A stretch of 64,000 nt of DNA, taken from NCBI RefSeq assembly GCF_033115175.1, contig NC_084840.1:76771179-76835178 (forward strand). The letters run 5' to 3'. Every line of letters starts with the position of its first letter. The stretch's first letter is position 1. Below the pieces are notes generated by a model. That model was not told the origin of the DNA. It did not search any database and worked only from the letters and a program-made list of their open reading frames with translations. This DNA comes from Lepus europaeus (taxonomy: Eukaryota > Chordata > Mammalia > Lagomorpha > Leporidae). The position numbers and the translations under genes were made by a program. Positions 23,301-36,179 of the stretch are shown piece by piece.

Positions 23301-23541
23301 CTTGAATATCCATGTGACAGCAAAATATTTTGCCTGTTCTATCATTTGAATATGTGTCAATAAATGTACCTATAAGTATAATCCATCAACACCTATATGT
23401 TTAATTATAAATTGTCATGTCCATGTAATAACATTGAATTAGTGTACATAAAATCACACATTTTGTACACAATACTCTTTAAATGTACAATATATTGTCT
23501 CTTTTTACAGTTCTATTTAAACAAGTAGAATCAATTTAGTA

Positions 23542-23866
23542 GGGGCCGGCACCATTGTGTGGTGGGTAAAGCCGCCACCTTGCAGAGCTGGCATCCCATA
23601 TGGGCACTGGTTCTAGTCCCAGCTGTCTCACTTCTGATCCAGCTCTCTGCTATGGCCTGGGAAAGCAGTGAAGGATGGTCCAAGTCCTTGGGCACCTGCA
23701 CCTGCAGGGGAGACACAAAAGAAGCTTCTGATCAGCCCAGCTCCAGCTGCTGTGGCCAATCGGGGAGTGAACCAAAAGATGGAAGACCTCTCTCTCTCTC
23801 TGCCTCTCTTTCTCTCTCTGTGTGTAACTCTGAATTTCAAATAAATAAATAAATAATTTTAAAAAA
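23542..23866 (+). mobile_element. CSINE, full length
   Basis: GGGCCGGCACCATTGTGTGG to TTTCAAATAAATAAATAAA, flanked by AATCAATTTAGTAG and AATCAATATAGTAG. Confidence 0.87.
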
Positions 23867-23991
23867 GAATCAATATAGTAGAATTCAGCCTCTATAGCTA
23901 AATTGGTAGGCCCATACCCATTTTCTTAGGAATCTAGAGGCCTAAGCAGTGGACCCCATGGCTTCAATAATGACTTCTACCAAACTATTTT

Positions 23992-24304
23992 TTAAACATT
24001 TATTTATTTACTGAAAGGCAGAGTTACAGAGAGAGGGGGAGAAATGGAAAGAGAGATTTTCGATTTGCTGGTTAGCCAGATGGCTGCAATTGAGCCAGGT
24101 TGAAGCCAGGAACCAGGAGCTTCATCCAGATCTCCCACTTCGGTTGTAAGGGCCCAAATAATTAGGCCATCTTGGGCTGCTTTTCAAAAGCTGTTAGCAG
24201 AGAGCAGTATTAGAAGTGGAGCAACTTGGACACTAATTGGCATTGATATGGGATACTGGCATCTCAGGTATCAGTTTTACCCACTACACATCAATGCTGG
24301 CCCC
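23992..24304 (-). mobile_element. CSINE, minus
   Basis: TTATTTATTTACTGAAAGGC to CAATGCTGGCCCC, with the related flanks TACCAAACTATTTTTT and TACCAAGCTTTTT. Confidence 0.8.
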
Positions 24305-24960
24305 TTTACCAAGCTTTTTAGGAAGAGCTAAAATGAAGCCACTTGTTCTAAATATTCTAAAAATAGAAAAAAAGGTAACTTTTCAAAAGTGTGCCACTAT
24401 GCAAATTTTAATATAATTCTATATTCAGACAAGTGCATTGGGAATAAAGGAAAAAGGAAATGGTAGGTGAATATCCCGTATGAACATGTTGTAAACAATC
24501 CTGAACAAATACTAGCAAATAAATTCAACAAAATATCAAGAAAAAAAAAACAACATTCTTTCTGACAAGCTGAAATTTACTATAGGGATTTAGAGATGGC
24601 TGAACAAATGCAAATCAATACATGTAGTATATTAGAACAATGCAATGACATATGGAACAGAATGGCATCCTCTGAAAAAAATAACACACATATACAAATA
24701 ACTTACCTTTGAAAAGATTGAAAAACACTTCCTGGAGAAACAAGAGACTCTTCAATAAATGGTATTGGGAAAATGAGATTTCACATGCAGAGGTTCGAAA
24801 CAAGACCTTTACCTTATACCTTATAGAAAACACAACCCAAAGTGGATCAAAGATACAAATGCCAGAGCTGACATTATGAAACAACCAGAGAAAAGCATTT
24901 GGAAAATATCCAAAAACTGAGTTAGACAATTATTTTTAGATTAAAATCTCAGAATCACAG
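24305..24960 (+). mobile_element. L1 ORF2-region fragment
   Basis: Decayed L1 text such as TCAATAAATGGTATTGGGAAA and CCTTATACCTTATAGAAAAC, interrupted in all frames. It lies within arm A. Confidence 0.55.
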
Positions 24961-25769
24961 ACAAGAGAAATTAATGATATCAGCTAACAGTGTGATTGAT
25001 CACAATGCACTAGAAGTACTATCCATGAGTTCTCACAAACACTCTGTGCAGTAACTTCAGCTATCAAATTATTGTACAGATAAGGGCACTGACTTATCCA
25101 GGTTCACCTGAAATAAATGCTTCTTCCTCATTGCCTTTTCTGATTCCCAAAAGCATCTTGTAGTTTGGGATCATTGTTCACCTTCTCTCCCTTATTTTTC
25201 CCTTTATGTGACAATAGCTCATGGTAGATATAAGACAGTTTTTACTGCTGGAGAAATCTTCATGTATTACTTTTGCTTTGTATAGAAATGGTTTAAATAT
25301 TAGGAATAAATAAGATGCTGGAACCTCAGCTTCCCACTTGTTTCTAAAGCCACTTTATACGTAAAATTTCTCACTATTCTAGGGGCACATATTGACTTCC
25401 ACAGTTATGTTAGAGAACAGCTAAAGTCTATTTGATATCTTGCACAATTCTTGTGTAATCCTTGTCTCATATTTCAATATTTCCATACCAAATTGTAAAG
25501 ATCTTGTTGCTAACCATCTACTTGGAGGTTCCAAGGATCACTCCAGTCGTAGATTAAAGGTTTATAGTATTTGGTGACCCCAGAGGTTATCTGGAATCAA
25601 CAGTGATTAGGAGTGCCTCCAAGGGGTCAATGATACAAAAAATAACTTGATGGAAATGAGATCAGAATCATACCAGTTAGTTTTCCAGGGCTGACCTCCT
25701 CAATGTACTCTGATTATGGAAAATTTTGCAACATCTCCTGAGTTTGCTTTTCTGGTTTTATTTTTCTTT

Positions 25770-26090
25770 CTTTAATATTTATTTTATTTTTTTATTTGGT
25801 AGAGTTATAGACAGTGAGAGAGAGAGACAGAGAGAAAGGTCTTCCTTCCATGGTTCACTCCTCAAATGGCCACCACGGCCAGCGCTGCACCGATCCGAAG
25901 CCAAGAGCCAGGTGCTTTTTCTTGGTCTCCCATGTGGGTACAGAGGCCCTTGGGCCGTCCTCCACTGCCCTCCTGGGCCACAGTAGAGAGCTGGACTGGA
26001 AGAGGAGCAACCAGGACTAGAACCCAGTGCCCATATGGGATGCTGGCACTGCAGGCAGAGGATTAACCAAGTGAGCCATGGCACCGGTCC
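25770..26090 (-). mobile_element. CSINE, arm A only
   Basis: Ends GAGCCATGGCACCGGTCCC. TCTGGTTTTATTTTTCTT lies on both sides as target duplication, and the empty site is visible in arm A' near 32.43 kb. Confidence 0.88.
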
Positions 26091-27088
26091 CCCTCTGGTT
26101 TTATTTTTCTTACCCTGATTAATATTAAAGCAGTATATATATATATTTTTTTTTGGTAAAATACAATCACTTCAGTAAAAGAGATGTTGCATTAGGGGAA
26201 CAAGTGGGATTTTTTTTTCACCATTTAAGTTGTTGGCCTCAATAACATATTGAGCTGTTTCACCAATTATGAAATAGGCCAGAACCATACACATAGTATG
26301 ATGATGCAATTCTCTAAACTGCTGTGTTTGTATCAGAATCATAGTAGCAGTTTATTTCTACTTTTCTATCAGAAAATGATACTCAATGTTTTATGACCTA
26401 GAGAAATAATGGAAGAAGTAGACAGCTTGCATTGGGAGATGGCAAATTCCTGATAAAGAAAATATACTTAATGTATTATAAAGTGGCTATTAAGTTTTAT
26501 TTTTTTCTCAGATAAATCATAAAAAAGTACTTCACATTATCAAGCTATAAAATCACCATTAACAAATCAGCCTTGATTATTGGTTGACTTTTTATAATTA
26601 CTATAAAATATGTTTCTGACAAATAATAACTGGATTTTTCACCAAGTAAAATGTAATGTCTTGATATACAGCTACATTGTGTAATATTTAGTCATGAGGA
26701 ACATCATATCCACACCTCTGCAATTTTTTTATAAGAATGGAGAACTAGAGATCTTTCATCATCATTTCCATTTCATTCACTAGCAAAATGGCCACAGTTA
26801 CTACTTTTAGTAGTTTTAGTTGTGAATCTTCCTTGTTTTATTTTAAACTATTTAAAATAAATAGCCCAAATTATTTATAACATAAGTAAATAAAATAAAT
26901 ATGGAGTTGATATTCAGGAAAATCTGATCAGTCAATTGTTTCTTCAAATTCTTGACTGTATACAGCCTAACATCACTGTCATTCCCTGGGAATTCATGAA
27001 CTTACTAAGTTTGATCCTCATCTCATGGATAAATATGAGCAAAGTTTCCTTTTGGTCAGCAGGATGTAATCATCAAAAAGACTACTTA

Positions 27089-27424
27089 TCGGCCGGTGCC
27101 ACGGCTCACTTGGCTAATCCTCCACCTGCGGCCCAGGCACCCCAGGTCCCTGTTGGGGCGCCGGATTCTGTCCCAGTTGCTCCTCTTCCAGTCCAGCTCC
27201 CTACTGTGGCCCGGGAGGGCAGTGGAGGATGGCCCAAGTGCTTGGGCCCTGCACCCGCATGGGGGACCAGGAGGAAGCACCTGGCTCCTGGCTTCGGATT
27301 GGCGCAGCACGCCTCCCGTAGCAGCCATTTGGGGGGTGAACCAACAGAAAAGGAAGACCTTTCTCTCTGTCTTTCTCTCTTTCTCACTGTCTAACTCTAC
27401 CTATCCAAAAAAAAAAAAAAAACC
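27089..27424 (+). mobile_element. Young CSINE between arm A and unit B
   Basis: GGCCGGTGCCACGGCTCACT to a 16-A tail. CTACTTA occurs on both sides. Confidence 0.87.
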
Positions 27425-28106
27425 TACTTAAAATATTTCCCAGGTAGGTATTGACTCATTTACCTCCTCCCAAACCTCCCCTGTATATGATTCATGACCA
27501 TTCTCCCAATGTAGTTCCTCTCTCACACTCTTGGTCAGTTCTGCAAGGATATTCCTTCCTTAGTTTCCTGCAGCCCTCATCTTTGTACTGATGGTAGGGA
27601 GCCTCTGAACTGTTTCTCATCTTTGAAATATGTGTCACTTCTTTTAGACCAAATGCAGTGAGTTTTCTTTCTTCAGTGGTTAGAGAGAACAACTGGTTGG
27701 GAAACATCTGCTATTTGGTACTCATCTAAAAGCTGACAAGTGTAGGGACTCGAACCTCAGACATGTCAAAGGAATGGTGGCATTTCTCACCACCAGTCCT
27801 CACACTGCTCATCATTTTGCTTTTTGTCCTAAAGAGTCATAAGGAGACAAACCATACAAGTAATAAGTTCAGCGTTAGGTAAGGATCTTGAGAGAAACCA
27901 ACAGTTTCTTGTTTTACACAAAACTATGATAATGCAGAGCATTTGCTTTCTACCATGTGGACATAGGTATAGCTGAGTGTGTATTGGTAAACAGCATCTT
28001 GGGTTAACCAGAAAACACATATCCAATCACCAACAACAGAGATGCTGCCTCCATGACAATCTTCACACTGGACAATCTGACAGAATTCATAATGAAGGTG
28101 TCTATG

Positions 28107-28149
28107 TTGATATTAGTCAGAAAATGAATGGATTACTTGTCCAGAAACA
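28107..28149 (-). pseudogene. Decayed AKR1C exon 9 in unit B
   Basis: On the minus strand an acceptor-like TTTTTAG precedes 43 nt that align with AKR1C exon 9 (TTTCTGGACAAG against TTTATTGGACAC). The reading is degraded, with a stop inside the old SDEY tail. Sequence on both sides also aligns with intron 8 and the 3' UTR of the intact gene, which supports a third, ruined AKR1C 3' end. Confidence 0.7.
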
Positions 28150-28770
28150 CTAAAAATTGAAAGAAATGTTAAATTTAGGTACCCAACTAGATTTCTAGTT
28201 TAATAAACAAATGATATCTATAAAGCTATCATTAAGTTGAAAGTTAATACTATTTTCCTGCCTTTGTATAATCTACCCTTCTTCATTTTATGAATATGAA
28301 TTTATAATAAATACAAAGTAAATACAAATTATTTAATTTAAACATAATTCTCTTTCTTACCTATAATTATCAACTTGATAAAACAATATGCCATTCTTCT
28401 TCATTTAGAATAGTCAGACATAAATTGAAACTTCCTTTCTTAGTACATTGACTCATCCATATATTAGCAACTTTGCTTCTATTTTGCTAATTGATTAATT
28501 ATTTACTGACTACTCCTCACACACAATGTGTGTTAGATTCTGAAATCCAAAGGATATTATTTATAAGAGAGAATTCCATGTCTGGGAAACTTATATAATT
28601 GGGAGATCTTTGTGCATTAGTAATAAAAGAAAATATGATAACATCAGAGTATTTAATAGGTTTTAAGAATGACTGTTGCTTGCCACTGTTTCTTTGACTA
28701 TGTACATACGTTATTGTTAAATTTTTTCTATATTCACAAATATACAGCAGTGATAATGTTGCAGGAGTCC

Positions 28771-29284
28771 TGTAGTTCTTGCTGTTTGGGTTTGTGCCCC
28801 ATGGACAGCAAGACTGAGGTGCACAGACAAATAAGGTTCACAAAGGGTTTAACAGGAAGGAAGGTGTATCTAGCAATAAGAAAAGCAAAGTTTTATTGAA
28901 GCATGGGAAAGCTTCCAAGGTGGGAGGGGTTTCTCAATAGGAATCCTTTAGGAAAAATTGGCTCGGGCTTTAAATACATTGGGGTAGGAGAAGTTTGTAC
29001 AGAGTTTTGCAAACCTCTCAGTTAGTCACTGATGACCTCCTTGCTGGGAGTCAGTATTTGGACTTATACAGCTCCAGCTGTAAAGTCATCTTGTTTTGTT
29101 TTTAGTTTTTCTATCTTTATTTTGAATAGAGGCATTGAGTTCCAGGCTTGTCCTGTTCTAGGTCAGGCTTGCATTTGCTATGTCAGCTGAGTGAACCTCT
29201 GCATGTCAGGCTTGAGTCACCTGAGCCCCTTGTCCCTGGCTACACACCTCAGACCTCAGCTGTCTCTTGTCTGTGTCAACAACA
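28771..29284 (-). mobile_element. LTR-like segment in unit B
   Basis: About 0.5 kb with TG-CA-type ends, a TTTAAA motif and AATAAA with LTR-like spacing on the minus strand. Its mirror is at 61065-61496, so it predates the B/B' duplication. The edge near 29284 overlaps a local tandem repeat, which makes the exact start uncertain. No coding region accompanies it. Confidence 0.42.
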
Positions 29285-29334
29285 GGATCTCTACCACTTT
29301 TCATACAATTTTTCATTGTCAAAAGTGTTTTCAA

Positions 29335-29677
29335 GGATGGCGCCATGGCTCAACAGGCTAATCCTCCACCTAGTGGCACCGGCACACCGGGTTCTAGTCC
29401 CGGTCGGGGCACCGGATTCTGTCCCAGTTGCTCCTCTTCCAGTGCAGCTCTCTGCTGTGGCCCGGGAGTGCAGTGGAGGATGGCCCAAGTGCTTGGGCCC
29501 TGCACCTGCATGGGAGACCAGGATAAGCACCTGGCTCCTGCCTTCGGATCAGCACGGTGCACTGGCTGCAGCGCGCTGGCTGCGGCGGCCATTGGAGGGT
29601 GAACCAACAGCAAAGGAAGACCTTTCTCTCTGTCTCTCTCTCTCACTGTCCACTCTGACTGTCAAAAAAAAAAAAGT
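29335..29677 (+). mobile_element. Young CSINE in unit B only
   Basis: GATGGCGCCATGGCTCA to poly(A), flanked by AAAAGTGTTTTCAA on both sides. Unit B' shows the empty site near 61020, so it followed the B/B' duplication. Confidence 0.9.
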
Positions 29678-30734
29678 GTTTTCAAACATTGCCATATTTA
29701 TTTCTTTGTTCAATTAAAATTCCCAGTGTCAGTAGGAACACTAAATATGCCTTTTTATATCAATAATAGGATTTCTAACATTTTTTAACATACAAGTTTT
29801 CATTGTGTAATGTGTTTCCAAACAGCACCATGTTTATTTCTATCATCAATTAGAATTCCCACTGGAAGGAGTATATATTTGCATGTATTTACATATATAT
29901 GTCCTATCTCAAATTCTGTAACCTGAGAGCATCAAGAAAGCTATGTGCTGTTTGTTGTCAATTTTCCCCATCTGTGGGACTTTGCCCCTGCACTCTTCCT
30001 TTGATTTTAAATCTCTTCCTTTTCTATAAAGTCTACATCCTGAGAGTTGAACTCTCCGTATTTCAAAACTTTTCCAGAGAGACTCTCAAGTGTTACTGAT
30101 CATGATCTAGCAATTCTGCAAGCCATGGTTTCTTTCCTGAGAAGAATGAGACCTATGTCAGGCATACCTATTATAAGGCTGAGATAAAGAAAAGAAAAAA
30201 GGAAGTACTTCTTATGAATTCATTATTTAGGATTCTTTTCCAGTATAAGAATCCTTTCAACCTGCTAGGAAAAATATTAATTCTACTTCCATATAATGTA
30301 AAGGCATTCTGATATCAGTAGTAAAATGATTTTGATCATACACATTGCTCACCTTCAGAGGCATTAAGAAAAGAGTAAATATAGAGATCAACATCCAACT
30401 GAAGTTTCTCAGAGACATTACCAAGGCTCATTGGATCAACTGAGATTGCTGGAAAGTGAAACAGGCCTGAAGACATTAGAGAATTTAATTGGGAATTATA
30501 ACTTGGTTCCATTTTGTTGATTTTCTTTACCTAATATAGATGTTTTTCTAAAGGTTGGGAACTGCTGACCCCAGAAAAACATATTACCCTCTTTTTTTTT
30601 TTCCTTTGACCTGATATATCCATATCGATTTGTCCACTGTTTTCCAAGGAGGGTATACTATTCTGAGACCTTATAGAATCCATGGATGTTACTGAATCCT
30701 TTATATACTATGTTCTTACCTGTACATAGTGCAC

Positions 30735-31105
30735 TAGTTATATTTTTCATTATTTTTAATTCCTAAGATAAACTACTTTGTGGGAAGAAGGTTTATTCTG
30801 CCTTACAGGCATGAGTTTCACATTTAAAAAACAAGTCGGCCCATTTGTCATTATCTGAAGGCAGAACATATGTGGAGACAGGATTACATGGGAAGGCAGG
30901 AAGTAGAGTGACAGGAATTATGGTCTTCTTCCATGCATGCATGTCTTTATTTATGAATCATCATGATTTGATCATGGTCACTGAGCTCTATCTGGGTAAC
31001 CTAATCCAATTAAATCACATACCAAAGGCCTGGACTTCAGATTCTGCAATTGCATTAAAGTCCTTCCCTAATCTATTGGCATCAGAATTAACTCCTTAAC
31101 CCTTA
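30735..31105 (-). mobile_element. MaLR-type (MST/MLT-like) LTR remnant in unit B
   Basis: On the minus strand the text runs from a GGCCTTTGG-TGATT block to AATAAACCTTCTTCC and then ATAGTTTATCTTAGG-like sequence, the usual layout of mammalian MaLR LTRs. It is an old solo remnant, paired with 59690-60011. Confidence 0.5.
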
Positions 31106-31149
31106 ACCAGGCTTTAATACATAAAAATCAGCCTACACCTGGAAGCCAG

Positions 31150-31390
31150 ATAATATATATATATTTATATATATATTCACACATATATATTATGTATATA
31201 TTAGTGTATTAGTATTAGTATATATGTATAGGCATTAATATATATTAGTAGTATACATAGTTACTAGTATATATTAGTATATTAGTATTAATAATACATA
31301 TTATTATAATATATATTATATTCCTATAATAATTTTAACATTAGTATATTTTATATTAGTATTAGTATTAGTATATGCAAATATACTATG
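31150..31390. repeat. AT-rich simple repeat between B and A'
   Basis: Runs of TATATATA and ATTAGTATT units. It forms the boundary between unit B and arm A'. Confidence 0.85.
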
Positions 31391-34300
31391 TATACATAGT
31401 ATGCATACTACATCATTTGTTGGATAAGAAGCTTACCATTGCATCATTTCATATTTGTCATTCGCTCAACACACACACATTACGGAAGGTGAAGTTAGTA
31501 CCTTACAGACACGAGTGTGCAACTGTGAATAAGTTTTCCCAACTGGGAGCAAATAGTGGGTGTAGTCCTCACCCTATGGCTGGCATCATGAATAGCCTTC
31601 AGATGAACCAGGTTATGCTCCTCCTCATATTCTTGAACCCAGATATCCAACAGCACAGGCACAAACTAGAGGCAAATCTACAAACAACTCTTCATATCCC
31701 AGTTCAGACCAAACAATTCACTCTTTGCTACCCTCAAGTATCCCATGGGTCCTGAAAGTGTAGAAACATTTTGTTCTTGTAAAAAATTACAGAACTATAG
31801 ATAATTTATACTCATGATTAAATCTTGCACCATGTAGTTGTATATCAACACATCACATTTTACCTAGTGAAAAATCCAGTTATTATTTGTCAGTTAGAAA
31901 TAAATTTTATAGTAATTAAAATAGTGTCAACCAATAATAAATGCTGATTTGCTAATGGTGGTTTTATAGCTTGATAATGTGTAAGTACTTTTATTATTTA
32001 TCTTGGAAAACAAAAAATTGGTCAATAGACACTATTTATAATGAGTTAACTATTTTTCTCCTTCTAAGGATTTGCCATCTCCCAATGCAAGCTGTTTACT
32101 TCTTCCAATATTTCTCTGGGTCATAAAATATTGAGTATCAGCTTCTGACAGAAACATAGAAATAAACCGCTATTCTGTTTGATATACAAATCACAACAGT
32201 TAAGAGAACCGCACCATCTTACTATGTGTTTACTATGTGTTTGGCTCTGGTTTTGCTTTTCCTAATTGGTGAAGATCTTGAATTTCTGTTATTGATGCTA
32301 ACAATTTAAATAGTGAAATGAACTTTCTACTTGCTCCCCTAAAGCCACATCTCTTCTCCTGAGGTGACTGTATTTTAGAAAAAAAATTGTTGTTTTAATA
32401 TTAATCAGGGCAAAAAAAAAATAAATAAAACCAGAAAAGACAGCTCAGGAGATGTTGCAAAATTTTCCATAATCAGAGTGCATTGAGGAGGTCAGCCTTG
32501 GAAAACTGACTAGTATGATCCTGATTTCCTTTCCATCAAATTCTTGGTATCATTGACCCCTTGGAGGCACTCCTGATAACCATTAGGTTCCAAATAATCT
32601 CTGAGGACACCAAATACTATAAACCTCTAATCTAGGAATGGAGTGATCCTTGGAACCTCCAAGCTGCTGTCAACAAGGTCTTTACAGTTTGGTGTAGAAA
32701 TATTTAGACATGAGACAAGAGCTACACAAGAACTGTGCAAGATATCAAACAGACCTTAGCTGTTCTCCTCCATAACTGTGGAAGTCAATATGTTTCCCTA
32801 GAAATGGTGGGAAATTTCATGCATAAAGTGGTTTTTGAAATAGGTAGGAAGCTGGAGGTCTAATGTCACATTTCTTCCTAGTATTAAACCATTTCTGTAA
32901 AAAGCAAAAGTAATACATAAAGGTTTCTCCTGCAGTAAACACTGAAAGTCCTATGTCTACCAGGACCTATTGTCAGATTAAGGGAAAAGTAAGGAAGAGA
33001 AGTTTAGCAAAGGTTCCAAAGTGAAAGTTGCATCTTGGCAATCAGAAAAGGCAAAGAGGAAGAAGTGTTTATTTCAGGTCAACCTGTATAAGTCAGTGCC
33101 ATTATCTGTAAAATAATTTGATAGTTGAAGTTATTACACAGAGCGTTTGTAAGAACTCATGAATAGTCCTTTCTAATGCATTCATATCAATTACACTGTT
33201 AGTTTATGTTGCCTGTGTTTTTGAGGTTTTTTAATCAGAAAAATAATTTCCTAACTCAATTTTCAATGATTTTCAGATGCTTTTCTCAAGGTTGTTTCAT
33301 AATGTCAGCGCTTACGTTTGTATCTTTGATCTCATCAGGATTATGTTTTCTATAGGGTGTAAGGTAAAGATCTGAAATAGGATTTTCCCATTACCAATTA
33401 TGGAAGAGAATCTCATTTCCCAAGTGTTTTTCAATCTTTGTCGAAGATTCATTGTTTGTAGATGTGTGTATTTAATTCTGAAGATTCTATTCTGTTCTGT
33501 TGGTCAAAGCATCCATTTTTGTGTCATTTATATGCTGTTTTGTTATAATAATGTTATAGTGTGTCCATTTTCAATTAAACAATGCAATTCCATCTGATCT
33601 TGCAATGATCACTGGAAAAATGTCAATTAGAAAATTTTGACCTCTCCATTATTGATTTCCCACTGCCACTAAAGATAAGCAGTTCTATCAATATTATTTT
33701 GTCTCTAATGTTACTTTGTGCATCATCAACATAAATGTTTCCTTTTATATAGAACAACTACTCTGTCCTTAATTCCCTATTCTATTCATCTAGTAGGCAA
33801 AAGTCAACACACTTAAGACTCTGCCACAAACACTTGACAACAATTTTTGGTTACATTTTGAAGGTGAATATGGATGGCAAGCCTTGCGTGAAGATTATAC
33901 GTGGACTTTTAAAAAATAAAGCAAAAGGAGGATTTCAAATGTCCAAGCTGTGTAAAAGGAATGGCATAGTCAAAAATTGCCAAGGATGGCAAAAGTGAAG
34001 TAGAGAACATAGCCAGAGGATTATGGAATTTTGATAGAGAATATTGTGAGATGTGCATTGTAGGCACACATGGAGATTCTGAGTAGAAATTTCACATCAC
34101 TACCCAGGGTTTAAGTAAAATGCTAAGCTCGAGATTTGAATTTGAAGTTTACTGATGATTGATAATATTAAAGTGGTGAGACTATCTATGACCATAAGGG
34201 ATTTGTGAAGACAGAAAAGTGTCCAAAAATGCCTTAGGGCATTTCAAGTTTACAGTTTACATTAATTCAAAGGTGAATCATTTGCAGAAAGACTATGAGA

Positions 34301-34589
34301 TGCACATCTCGGTAGGCTATGTCTCAGCTAAAGGAAATGGCTTGGGAAAGCCTATTTGACAGGAAAAAGGTAAATATGGAACAAAGGTGTACCCAAGTCA
34401 TGAAAATTGTGTTTCTTAGTGTCTTGATCATGACATTGTCTCAAATTTTTAAAAAAGTGCTTTAAAATGAGATACTGACTCTGTCGTGATTTTCTAATTA
34501 GTCTTACCTAACTAAAACCTATACAAAGTAATTCTATATTTGGTAAAAATGTTCTAAGAAAAGAACACATTTAAAGCATTGGGTCTTAT

Positions 34590-35440
34590 TACACAAATTT
34601 CATGTATTTCATATAAACAATTTTAAGAACATAATGATACTTTCCCATCCTGCCTTCCCTCCCTCACTTACTCCCTTTCTCCACCTTCTTCCTTTCTTAT
34701 TTTTATTTGTGATAACATTCGTTCAATTTACCTTATAATCACAAGCTCAACCCTCTGATAGTAAAGAATTCAACAAGCAGTATATATAGAAAAATAACTC
34801 TTCCTCAAGATTATAGACAAGGGCTATAACTAATAGTAAAATATCAAAATGCCAATTTCACTCCTATACATTACTTTCTTGTACTTTGTATGTTAGTTAC
34901 AAGAAATAAGGGAAAATATATAATATTTCTCTTTTTGAGACTGGCTTATTTCATTACATATAATGGTCTCCAATTGCAGAAGTCAGGATTTTGTTCTTTT
35001 TCATAATATATAAGTAGTATTCCATTGTATATGTATACTTTGAGTTTTTTATACAGTTATCAGTTGTTGGACATATGTGTTCTTTCTGTATCTTAGCTAT
35101 TGTGGTTTGAGATGCTATAAACATGGGGGTAAAGATAAATATTTTATTTACTGATTTCAATTCCTTTGGGTAAATTTTCAGGAGTGAAATTGCTAAATCA
35201 TATGGTAGATCTATTTTTAGATTCCTAAATAATCTTCATACTGTCTTCCATAATGGTTGTACTAGTATATATTCCCATCAACAGGGTATATGCTATTTTT
35301 TTCTCCACATCCTCACCAGCATTTGTTATTTTTCTTTATTTTTGGATGATAGCCATTCTAACTTGGGTGAGATGAAACTTCATTGTGTTTTTTATTTACA
35401 TTTCCCTGATGGCTATTGATGTTACATTTTATTTGTAGAA
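34590..35440 (-). mobile_element. L1 3' end in arm A'
   Basis: Reverse partner of 20560-21185 with a longer 3' UTR. It includes the CT-rich CCCTCCCTCACTTACTCCC, then CAGGATTTTGTTCTTTTTCA and AGTAGTATTCCATTGTAT. Confidence 0.75.
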
Positions 35441-35925
35441 AATAATATAAAAAAGACTTTTGTCAACATTTGCAAGTAGAGACATGTTTACTTTTTACAT
35501 CCTCAATCTCACTCACTCCTGACTCCTAAGCACTGTTCCTGGCTACATCCCCATGAATTCCACCCCCTGCAACTGAACATCCGCCCAAAGATACCAAATA
35601 TCCTAGTATCTGCAGCTATGATCCACAAGCTCCTGGAAGGGATCTCTGGACTCTTGGTCATCCTCACAGTATTTCCATGCTTTATGGGATTTGTACAGTG
35701 AGTTTTCTTGTTCCTGGAAGCATTGAGAAGCAATGACTGAAAAGTCTTTGCTGACTGCTCTATAGGCAGACAGTGCTTCCCACCTGAATCCCAGGAATGA
35801 CTGTGGACTATCTGTTATCATCTCTCACCACAGTCCACAGACTTCTAGGAAAATCAGTTTGAGGGACTAAGAAACTAGAATAAAACTAAGCAGACAAGTA
35901 ATAAAATCAGTGGTAGGTAAAAATC

Positions 35926-35950
35926 TTTAATACAACAAGATTGTTTTATT
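35926..35950 (-). terminator. Poly(A) signals of the AKR1C gene
   Basis: On the minus strand AATAAA (35945-35950) and ATTAAA (35926-35931) lie 190-210 nt beyond the stop codon. The mirrored plus copy keeps ATTAAA at 20083-20088, so this one is the better conserved candidate. Confidence 0.6.
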
Positions 35951-36136
35951 TTCAATAATGACAAAAGTTGTAGCCATGACTTTATACCCCATGGATACAG
36001 CTCTAGCTGAGGGTCAGTTGCTAAGCAGCATAGATTAACCAGAAGAGAGTTGCCCAGTCACCAGCATCTGAGGTGTCTCCTGTCCCATGACACATGTGGT
36101 AGAACTTGTAGTAGAATCATGAAAAAGGTCTCCACG

Positions 36137-36179
36137 TTAATATTCATCAGAAAATGGGTAATTTGGGTGTTCAGCCACA
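36137..36179 (-). CDS. AKR1C: AKR1C exon 9 (C-terminus and stop)
   Basis: 43 nt completing Ile310 and encoding [13 protein letters not shown] before [13 protein letters not shown] is the family's characteristic tail, and the variable part of it helps set steroid specificity. Confidence 0.94.

Larger units (their letters stand above)
13030..26745 (+). repeat. Arm A of a large inverted duplication
   Basis: Mirrors 31765-41540. Aligned anchors: exon 6 (13.25/41.35 kb), exon 7 (13.66/40.94), exon 8 (17.9/38.3), exon 9 (19.85/36.16), the L1 tail (20.6-21.2/34.9-35.4), ATGCCCTAAGG (21.6/34.2 kb), CTCCTCAATG (25.7/32.5) and ATTATCAAGCTATAAAA (26.54/31.97). Several SINEs and an L1 piece lie only in this arm, so the arms differ in length (13.7 against 9.8 kb). 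The rest of the arm outside the listed elements is intronic or flanking DNA with no gene that I recognise. Confidence 0.9.
27750..31110 (-). repeat. Unit B, inverted partner of B'
   Basis: Mirrors 59640-62930. It holds, in minus-strand order, a MaLR-like LTR, a tandem pair of about 145 nt units, an LTR-like segment, AKR1C intron 8-like DNA, the exon 9 relic and 3' flank. It sits exactly between arms A and A'. Confidence 0.85.

Noticed and set aside
29148-29717. 189-codon open frame
   Set aside because: It joins the LTR-like segment to a young SINE. The mirror in B' does not keep it open, so it is not conserved coding DNA.
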